From NCBI RefSeq assembly GCF_022678645.1, contig NZ_JALBWV010000051.1:1-64000 (forward strand): 64,000 nucleotides of DNA, in the 5' to 3' direction. Within the stretch, counting starts at the first letter, position 1. Each line of letters begins with the position of its first letter. The DNA is from Saccharopolyspora soli. Lineage in GTDB: Bacteria; Actinomycetota; Actinomycetes; Mycobacteriales; Pseudonocardiaceae. Below are positions 58,429 through 64,000 of the stretch, piece after piece. The position numbers and the translations under genes are program-made. The notes under the pieces were generated by a model that worked only from the letters and a program-made list of their open reading frames with translations, did no database searches and had not been told where the DNA came from.

Positions 58429-60807
58429 GTGCGGGCAACGGACCAGGACAAGGGACAGCGGTTGCTCGACCGCGCCGTGGCGGGCATCCCGTCCGACGAG
58501 ACACCGGTGCGGCACGTCGAGCACCAGCGGCCGCGCCCGGCCCGGACCACCGATTGGCCGAAGTGGGTGCCACCGCGATTGGCAGCGGCCCTGCGCGAGC
58601 GCGGTGCCGGTGAGCCGTGGGTGCACCAAGCCGATGGCGCCGAAGCGGTCTGGGCGGGTGAGCACGTGGTGGTCGCCACCGGCACCGCCTCCGGCAAGTC
58701 GCTGGTCTACCAGTTGCCGGTGTTGTCCCGACTGCTCGACGATCCCCGCGCGACCGCGCTCTACCTCGCCCCCACCAAGGCGCTCGGCGCCGATCAGCTC
58801 CGCACCGTCGACGAGCTCGGCCTGCCGGAGGTCCGCGCGGCGAGCTACGACGGCGACACCCCGCAGGTCGAGCGGGACTGGGTGCGCGCGCACGCCCGGT
58901 GGATCTTCACGAACCCGGACATGCTGCATTACGGCGTGCTTCCCGGACACGGCAGGTGGGCGCGGTTGTTCCGGCGGCTCAGCTACATCGTGGTCGACGA
59001 ATGCCACACCTATCGCGGCGTGTTCGGCTCGCACGTAGCGCTGTTGCTGCGCCGCCTGCGCCGGATCGCACAGCACTACGGCTCGGATCCGGTCTTCGTG
59101 CTCGCCTCGGCCACCGTGTCCGATCCGGCATCGCTGGCCGCGCGCCTGACCGGTGTCCCGTGCCGTGCCATCACCGACGACGGGTCACCGCGCGGCGCGC
59201 GGACGATCGCGTTCTGGGAACCACCGCTGCTGGACGAGATCATCGGCGAGAACGGCGCCCCGGTGCGGCGGGCAGCCGGTGCCGAAGCCGCGCGCGTCAT
59301 GACCGAGCTGGTCATCGAGGACGCCCGGACGCTGGCGTTCATCCGGTCCCGGCGCGGGGTGGAGCTGGCCGCGCTGTCCGCCAAGCGCGCGCTGTCCGAT
59401 GTGGACGAATCGCTGGCCGCCAAGGTGGCCGCCTATCGCGGTGGGTACCTGCCGGAGGATCGCCGGGAGCTGGAACGCGCCCTGCTCGTGGGGGAACTCC
59501 GCGCGGTGGCCACCACCAACGCGCTGGAACTCGGTATCGACATCTCCGGCCTCGACGCCGTGGTGGTCGCCGGTTATCCGGGCACCCTCGCGTCGTTCTG
59601 GCAACAGGCCGGACGCGCTGGCCGGGACGGTGAAGGGGCCCTGGTGGTCTTCGTCGCGCGGGACGATCCGCTGGACACCTACCTGGTGCACAATCCGGCT
59701 GCCGTGCTGGACCGGCCGGTCGAGGCGACCGTGCTCGACCCGACCAACCCGTACGTGCTCGAACCGCACCTGGCCTGCGCCGCCGCCGAACTGCCGCTCG
59801 ACGAGGACTCCTTCGACACCTTCGGCGGCGAGCCCGCGAGGCGGGCAGTGCAGGCGCTCACCGCGGACGGGGTGCTGCGCAGGCGCCCGCACGGCTGGTT
59901 CTGGACCTCCCGCGAACGCCCGCACCGCAACGTCGAGTTGCGCGGCACCGGGGGGCATCCGATCGCCGTCGTGGAGGGCGAGTCCGGGCGCATGCTCGGC
60001 ACCGTGGATCCAGATTCCGCCTGCTCGACGGTGCATCCAGGTGCGGTGTACCTGCATCGCGGCGAATCATTCGTGGTGGACGAACTCGACTTGGACACCG
60101 GAATCGCGCTGGTGCACCCGGAGAGTCCGGATTGGACGACGTCGCCGCGCAACGTGGTGGACATCTCGGTGCTGCGAACCATCGAGCGCCACGACATCGG
60201 TCGCGGCGTCACCGTCTGCCTCGGCGAAGTGGAAGTCACCTCGCAGGTCGTCGGATACCTGCGAAAACGGCCGTCCGGAGAGGTGCTGGACCAGGTTGCG
60301 CTGGACCTCCCGGCGCAAACCCTGCTGACCCGCGCGGTCTGGTACACCGTCGGCGACGAGCTGTTGATGAGCAGCGCACCGGGGGGCGCCGGGCTGGATC
60401 CGGCGCGCATCCCCGGTGCGCTGCATGCCGCCGAGCACGCCGCGATCGGCTTGCTACCGCTGTTCGCGACCTGCGATCGATGGGACATCGGCGGGGTTTC
60501 CACCGCGCTGCACGCCGACACCGGGGAGGCGACGGTGTTCGTGCACGACGGTCATCCGGGAGGGGCCGGATTCGCCGATCGCGGTTTTGCCGCATTGGTC
60601 CCATGGTTGGCCGCGACGCGGGAAGCGATCGCTTCCTGCGATTGCCCGGCTGGGTGCCCGTCCTGCGTGCAGTCGCCGAAGTGCGGGAACGGCAACGAAC
60701 CGCTGGACAAGGCGGGGGCGGTGGCTGTTCTCGACGCAGTGTTGACCGTGCTCGGGGGAGCAACCAGCGGATCGGCTGGGCTGCACGACCGTCCACAAGG
60801 GATCTGA
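58429..60807 (+). CDS. DEAD/DEAH helicase, YprA/MrfA-like (Rv3649 type)
   Basis: 792 residues from GTG 58429. Helicase core: ATGTASGKSLVYQLPVL (Walker A), LYLAPTKALGADQLR (Ia), VVDECHTYRGVFGSHVA (DECH box), FVLASATVSDPASLA (III), VATTNALELGIDISGLDAVV (V) and WQQAGRAGRDGEGALVV (VI). The C-terminal domain ends in four cysteines, CDCPAGCPSCVQSPKCGNG, which in MrfA bind zinc. MrfA in Bacillus takes part in repair of mitomycin damage together with the exonuclease MrfB. No MrfB partner is next to it here; a primase-polymerase-like gene converges on it instead. Confidence 0.88.
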   Translation: MRATDQDKGQRLLDRAVAGIPSDETPVRHVEHQRPRPARTTDWPKWVPPRLAAALRERGAGEPWVHQADGAEAVWAGEHVVVATGTASGKSLVYQLPVLSRLLDDPRATALYLAPTKALGADQLRTVDELGLPEVRAASYDGDTPQVERDWVRAHARWIFTNPDMLHYGVLPGHGRWARLFRRLSYIVVDECHTYRGVFGSHVALLLRRLRRIAQHYGSDPVFVLASATVSDPASLAARLTGVPCRAITDDGSPRGARTIAFWEPPLLDEIIGENGAPVRRAAGAEAARVMTELVIEDARTLAFIRSRRGVELAALSAKRALSDVDESLAAKVAAYRGGYLPEDRRELERALLVGELRAVATTNALELGIDISGLDAVVVAGYPGTLASFWQQAGRAGRDGEGALVVFVARDDPLDTYLVHNPAAVLDRPVEATVLDPTNPYVLEPHLACAAAELPLDEDSFDTFGGEPARRAVQALTADGVLRRRPHGWFWTSRERPHRNVELRGTGGHPIAVVEGESGRMLGTVDPDSACSTVHPGAVYLHRGESFVVDELDLDTGIALVHPESPDWTTSPRNVVDISVLRTIERHDIGRGVTVCLGEVEVTSQVVGYLRKRPSGEVLDQVALDLPAQTLLTRAVWYTVGDELLMSSAPGGAGLDPARIPGALHAAEHAAIGLLPLFATCDRWDIGGVSTALHADTGEATVFVHDGHPGGAGFADRGFAALVPWLAATREAIASCDCPAGCPSCVQSPKCGNGNEPLDKAGAVAVLDAVLTVLGGATSGSAGLHDRPQGI

Positions 60808-60909
60808 GCACGAAGGGCTGGTGCGTGCTCGGCAGAGGTGGTCCGGTCGTGTCGGGGAGCCCGGGGCGCGGATGCCGATCCGGTTGGCGCCAACACGGTC
60901 AGCAGTTGG

Positions 60910-61578
60910 TCAGCTGCCAGCTGCGAGGAGTTCCGCCACGTTTTCTGGGCTGTTGTCAACGATGTTGCGACCCGTGCAAAGCGCGTCCTGCACGAAGTCC
61001 GAGGTGGGCAGGTTCCAGGCGCACACCTCCGGCTTGACCCGCCAGTGCACCGCACCGCGCGGATAGGCCGTCGGTGGCATGGGAACCCAGCTTCCGTTGC
61101 CGTGCAACCGGATTCCGGTTCCATCGGCCAGTTCGGAGCAGAGCTCTCCGCCGCTGGTGGTCAGGAAGTACCAGCGCCCCTTCGGGGTCGCCACGATCGG
61201 CACCGGGAATCCGAGCGCCCGCAGCACCGATGCGGCCCGGCGGCCGAGGTCGGCGTCGACCTCGATGGCGTCGACCGCGGTTCCGGTAGCGATCAGCAGG
61301 CTGTACGGCCGCTCTTCCCACCAGGACGTTACTTCGTCCGGGTTGGTGCCTAGCCGGTTCTGCCAGTCGCGTCGCACTGGCATCGGACCGTTTTCCTGCC
61401 GTCCGCGACGGCCGATCCAGTGATCTCCTTCGGGGTAGGTTCCGGGCAGCACCGGCCAACCACGCGAAGCGAATTCGATTGCCTGCACGCGTAGTTCGAT
61501 CCGGCTGCTGGTCAGCCCGGCCGGGTGGGCCGGGATGCCGGGGAAGGCGCTTCGCGACCTATCCGCCGACCATTGCAT
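60910..61578 (-). CDS. Stand-alone primase-polymerase (Prim-pol)-like protein
   Basis: 222 residues. It matches the N-terminal domain of bifunctional DNA primase/polymerases: the start RVQAIEFASRGWPVLPGTYP, the acidic pair in AIEVDADLGRRAASVLRALG, a following strand FPVPIVATPKGRWYFLTTSG, and VPMPPTAYPRGAVHWRVKP. No helicase or Zn-finger domain follows. Such proteins are common on phage and plasmids, but in Pseudonocardiales also as short chromosomal forms; activity is unproven. AAGGAGG lies 8 bases before ATG 61578. The stretch 61579-61894 (316 bases) after its start holds no gene I can support. Confidence 0.72.
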   Translation of the reverse strand: MQWSADRSRSAFPGIPAHPAGLTSSRIELRVQAIEFASRGWPVLPGTYPEGDHWIGRRGRQENGPMPVRRDWQNRLGTNPDEVTSWWEERPYSLLIATGTAVDAIEVDADLGRRAASVLRALGFPVPIVATPKGRWYFLTTSGGELCSELADGTGIRLHGNGSWVPMPPTAYPRGAVHWRVKPEVCAWNLPTSDFVQDALCTGRNIVDNSPENVAELLAAGS

Positions 61579-61894
61579 TTGCTCCGCCTCCTTGTTCCAC
61601 AGTGAGCGCCGGACCGCGGCTCGGGGGGACCTCCGGTTTTCGCCTTCGGCAGCCGCCTTGTTCTCGACCTCGTTGTCGTGAACCCAAGTCTTGCGCTCAC
61701 ATCACTAATCAACGTCATCCGACACGCCCGAGTACACCCCCATTCGACGACCGGTAGCTCAGCCGCGACGAACGCTCCCGGCTGGACCACGACCACCGAA
61801 AGATCACGCTGCGGAAATCCGCCCGGACAGCCGTTCGCGCGGTCATCACCGAGCCGTTCAACCGCTCGTCGACCGTTCGTCGCGTCCCGGCCGA

Positions 61895-62242
61895 TCAGCC
61901 GCCGGTCGGCCCGGCGCGCGCCCGTGCGCTGGCCTTCTGCCCGCCGAGGACGAAATCCGGAAGATCAGCTTGGACCGCTACACGCGCGTCCCAACCATCC
62001 AACCGGCACTCCGTGACCGCGACGCGCATCCCGCTTGCGACCCGGTTCGCCCGCTCGCAGGCCAATTGCTGGCCCTGCGGTGCGTGCGCGGCGGCGGCCA
62101 ACGCGGCCAGATCCGCTGCCCCTTCGGCGCGGTGGCGGGCGATCGTGGCCGCACCCAACTGCATGGCGAACCACAGCAGAACGAGCAGAGCCATCGAGAG
62201 CACCGCGGAAAGCACGGTAGCCGCGCCCCGATCGCCGGTCAT
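61895..62242 (-). CDS. Rv3654c-like pilus-associated (TadE-like) protein
   Basis: 115 residues, last gene of the pilus operon. A single hydrophobic helix follows a short basic N-terminus: DRGAATVLSAVLSMALLVLL, residues about 4-30, as in pseudopilins. The outside part is a helix-rich domain (HRAEGAADLAALAAAAHAPQ, ACERANRVASGMRVAVTECR) with two Cys. Unlike the next gene, the +5 glutamate of prepilins is replaced by leucine. ATG 62242 overlaps the TadE stop by ATGA. It matches the Rv3654c slot of the mycobacterial Flp locus. Confidence 0.82.
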   Translation of the reverse strand: MTGDRGAATVLSAVLSMALLVLLWFAMQLGAATIARHRAEGAADLAALAAAAHAPQGQQLACERANRVASGMRVAVTECRLDGWDARVAVQADLPDFVLGGQKASARARAGPTGG

Positions 62243-62631
62243 CGCGTCACCTCTCCCTCGGATCCTGGCTCCAGCACGGCCACCGCACGCGCGTGCAACC
62301 AACGGCCGGGCAGCAGGCCACCGGGCAACGGCGCGCTCACTTCGGTGCTGACCTGATCCCCTTCGACCAGCACGGACAGCGACGCGCCGCCGGGCGCGAT
62401 CCGGCCGACCGCCTCCTCCGCACGGGGGCGATCGCCGCGCGCAACCAGCCGGGCAGCCTCGACCGCCGCGTCCGTGCAGTGGAGCTGACCGATCAGCGCG
62501 CCCATACCGGTCAAGATCAACGCGAACACCGCGACCAACGCGCAGATGCCCAACGCCGCTTCCACCGTCACCGCGCCGGTGTCGCCGGTCGTTCCGGCGC
62601 CGCGTGACGCCGGAACCACCTGCGCGACCAT
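62239..62631 (-). CDS. tadE: TadE-like pseudopilin
   Basis: 130 residues. A prepilin-type start: basic leader, then GDTGAVTVEAALGICALVAV, where cleavage after Gly19 would leave Glu at +5, as the prepilin peptidase requires. The membrane helix runs to about residue 45 and the rest lies outside (QLHCTDAAVEAARLVARGDR, EGDQVSTEVSAPLPGGLLPG). It is a minor pilin of the Flp/Tad system. Start overlaps the upstream stop as TGATG and its own stop overlaps the next gene. Confidence 0.87.
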   Translation of the reverse strand: MVAQVVPASRGAGTTGDTGAVTVEAALGICALVAVFALILTGMGALIGQLHCTDAAVEAARLVARGDRPRAEEAVGRIAPGGASLSVLVEGDQVSTEVSAPLPGGLLPGRWLHARAVAVLEPGSEGEVTR

Positions 62632-62840
62632 CAGATACCGCCGCCTTGCAAGCCGCGTTCGATGAGCGCGGTGAGAGCGTCCTTGACCGAATTGCCGGTG
62701 ACCACGCTGTAGAGCAGCGAGGCGAACGCCACCGCGGCCACCGTGCCCATCGCGTACTCGGCCGTGCTCATCCCGCCATCGCCGTGCAGCAGCGCACGAA
62801 GCCGCCGGGGCGCTGTCCATCGGATGACTCGTACGTTCAT
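62631..62840 (-). CDS. Flp-type pilin (DUF4244)
   Basis: 69 residues. The leader of 23 residues ends in Gly-Gly. Predicted cleavage GG/MSTAEYAMGTVAAVAFASLL leaves Glu at +5 and a hydrophobic polymerisation helix, the hallmark of Flp pilins. The mature pilin would be 46 residues. It corresponds to Rv3656c and is likely the main fibre subunit of the tight-adherence pilus. Lies 65 bases after the TadC-like gene and is translationally coupled to tadE. Confidence 0.88.
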   Translation of the reverse strand: MNVRVIRWTAPRRLRALLHGDGGMSTAEYAMGTVAAVAFASLLYSVVTGNSVKDALTALIERGLQGGGI

Positions 62841-62905
62841 CTCCAGTACCTCTCTTTCGTCTCGACGAAGCGGCACAGCCGCTTGGTCCACAGTGGATCT
62901 TCGAG

Positions 62906-63613
62906 TCACCAGGGCACCGCGAGTCGATGCACCATGCCGACCACCACGGGGAGCACCCCGAGGCACAGGAACGCGGGCAGGAAGCACAGGCCCAACGGCG
63001 CCGAGATCCACACCGCCGCCCGCTGGGCACGTGCTTTGGCCTGTTCGGCGACCGTGGCCCGCGCATGGCTGGCGATTTCGCCCGCCACGTCCGCCAAGCC
63101 GCTGCCGGTGCGAGCGGTCCGACGGGCCGCACGCGCGAGTTCCGCGGTGTCCGGGTTGCGCAACGCCGGTTCCCAACTGGTCGTGGCGTCCGAGCCCAGC
63201 GCGAGGTGGTCGGCCACCTCGCGCAGCGCGCGGTGCGCCGCACCGGTGAGTTCGTCGGCCACCGCTCGCACGACGACCGGAACCGGCAACCCGGCCCGCA
63301 TTCCGGCGGCCAGCAGGTCCCAACCGGCCGCCAGCACGAGCGGATCAGTCCGGTCGCGCCTTCGCCGGACCGCAGCGGCCCATCGCCGTGCTGCGAACGC
63401 GGTGACCACACCGATCGCGACTCCGCTGACCGGTCCGAACACCTGCACCGCCGCCGCACCGGCAGCCAGTGGCAGCAACCAGGCCACAATGGACGGAGCT
63501 CGCGGGTCGCGACTCGGCGGACTCGGGCCGAGCTCCCGCAGCCGGGCCCGTGCCGAGTTCACTGGGACCAGCAGGAGCACCGCCGCCGCGAGCACCAGGG
63601 CGGCTTCGATCAC
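62906..63613 (-). CDS. tadC: TadC-like inner-membrane platform protein (T2SSF domain)
   Basis: 235 residues from GTG 63613, overlapping the stop of the upstream tadB-like gene by GTGA. Membrane segments: residues about 2-18 (IEAALVLAAAVLLLVPV), 43-75 (IVAWLLPLAAGAAAVQVFGP) and the C-terminal pair (ISAPLGLCFLPAFLCLGVLP). The cytoplasmic T2SSF part holds LLAAGMRAGLPVPVVVRAVA and AARRTARTGSGLADVAGEIA. With TadB it forms the platform for pilus assembly in the membrane, driven by the TadA ATPase that lies outside the window. Confidence 0.87.
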   Translation of the reverse strand: MIEAALVLAAAVLLLVPVNSARARLRELGPSPPSRDPRAPSIVAWLLPLAAGAAAVQVFGPVSGVAIGVVTAFAARRWAAAVRRRRDRTDPLVLAAGWDLLAAGMRAGLPVPVVVRAVADELTGAAHRALREVADHLALGSDATTSWEPALRNPDTAELARAARRTARTGSGLADVAGEIASHARATVAEQAKARAQRAAVWISAPLGLCFLPAFLCLGVLPVVVGMVHRLAVPW

Positions 63614-64000
63614 GTCGGCACCACCTCCCTGGTCAGGCGCAACGTCCAGCCGACCCCGGCGCACAGCAGACCCACCCCGACCAGCAGGAGCAGTTGCCCG
63701 AGCAGCCCGCCGGAGAGCACCGCTATCGGAGCTGATCCGACGGCTTCGCCGAACAGCAATCCGAACAGCGGTAGCCCGGTGAGCACGGCGGCGGTCGACC
63801 TCGGGCCCGCCATCTTCGCCTCGACGTCTCGCCGGAACGCGGTACGCCGCTCGACGTCGCGGCGCACCGCGTCGAGCAAGTCAGCCAGCGCAACGCCATG
63901 TCGCTCGGCCAGCGCCCAGGCCCTGGCCATCCGGCCCAACGGTTCACGCAGTTCGGCGATCTTGTCGTGCGCTTCGAGAACTGTCGCGACATCGCCGCCG
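63610..64000 (-). CDS. tadB: TadB-like platform protein, 5' part beyond the window
   Basis: The last 129 residues are in the window. They include the T2SSF motif GRMARAWALAERHGVALADL, DVERRTAFRRDVEAKMAGPR, and two C-terminal helices (VLTGLPLFGLLFGEAVGS, LGQLLLLVGVGLLCAGVGWT). It matches Rv3658c. The gene, and presumably the TadA ATPase upstream, continue past base 64000. Confidence 0.87.
   Translation of the reverse strand, partial: GGDVATVLEAHDKIAELREPLGRMARAWALAERHGVALADLLDAVRRDVERRTAFRRDVEAKMAGPRSTAAVLTGLPLFGLLFGEAVGSAPIAVLSGGLLGQLLLLVGVGLLCAGVGWTLRLTREVVPT

Overview
The window is high-GC actinomycete chromosome. The gene families, the frequent GTG starts and the order holB - topA - (Rv3647c-like gene) - lipoprotein - hppA - MrfA-like helicase - Flp/Tad pilus genes suggest Pseudonocardiales; a Saccharopolyspora- or Amycolatopsis-like genome is my inference. 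No rRNA, CRISPR array, prophage or biosynthetic gene cluster is visible. There is one tRNA, a threonine tRNA with anticodon CGT.

Layout. 1-7.4 kb is an accessory zone. It holds an IS5-type transposase fragment, an AT-richer membrane gene, a frameshifted TPR regulator, an intact ISL3-family insertion sequence with 27-bp inverted repeats and an 8-bp target duplication, a decayed gene near 5.3 kb, a polytopic membrane protein and an SDR stub. 7.8-13.9 kb is a tightly coupled malonate decarboxylase operon (mdcA-B-C-DE-G-H) with fused beta and gamma subunits. 14.2-16.6 kb has a lipoprotein hydrolase and a divergent SDR/TetR pair. The TetR gene stops in a 21-G/20-C tract that looks like an assembly join.

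16.6-32.4 kb is housekeeping and envelope genes: a PBP4-type carboxypeptidase with a roughly 640-residue acidic repeat region, inorganic pyrophosphatase, a MerR-thioredoxin pair followed by a palindrome of DnaA boxes, a rifampicin phosphotransferase-like enzyme, secreted proteins, a Cys/Met PLP enzyme, YceI, an XRE regulator and a FAD oxidase. 32.9-42.8 kb has a membrane protein with a terminal HTH (DUF2637), a metallophosphoesterase, an ArsR-AHSA1-PhnB operon, an Lrp-asparaginase pair and a LysR/MFS/flavoprotein locus.

42.8-45.6 kb is a graveyard of gene remnants (dioxygenase, transposase, integrase) ending at tRNA-Thr. It looks like an old integrative-element insertion site.

45.8-64 kb is conserved core: a secreted protein, an ABM-truncated-haemoglobin fusion, a MerR/SDR pair, holB, topA, hppA, a YprA/MrfA-like helicase, a stand-alone primase-polymerase-like protein, and the Flp/Tad pilus genes running off the right end.

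Several families of intergenic palindromes recur across the window, mostly just 3' of genes. They are listed as features and findings because no gene call explains them.
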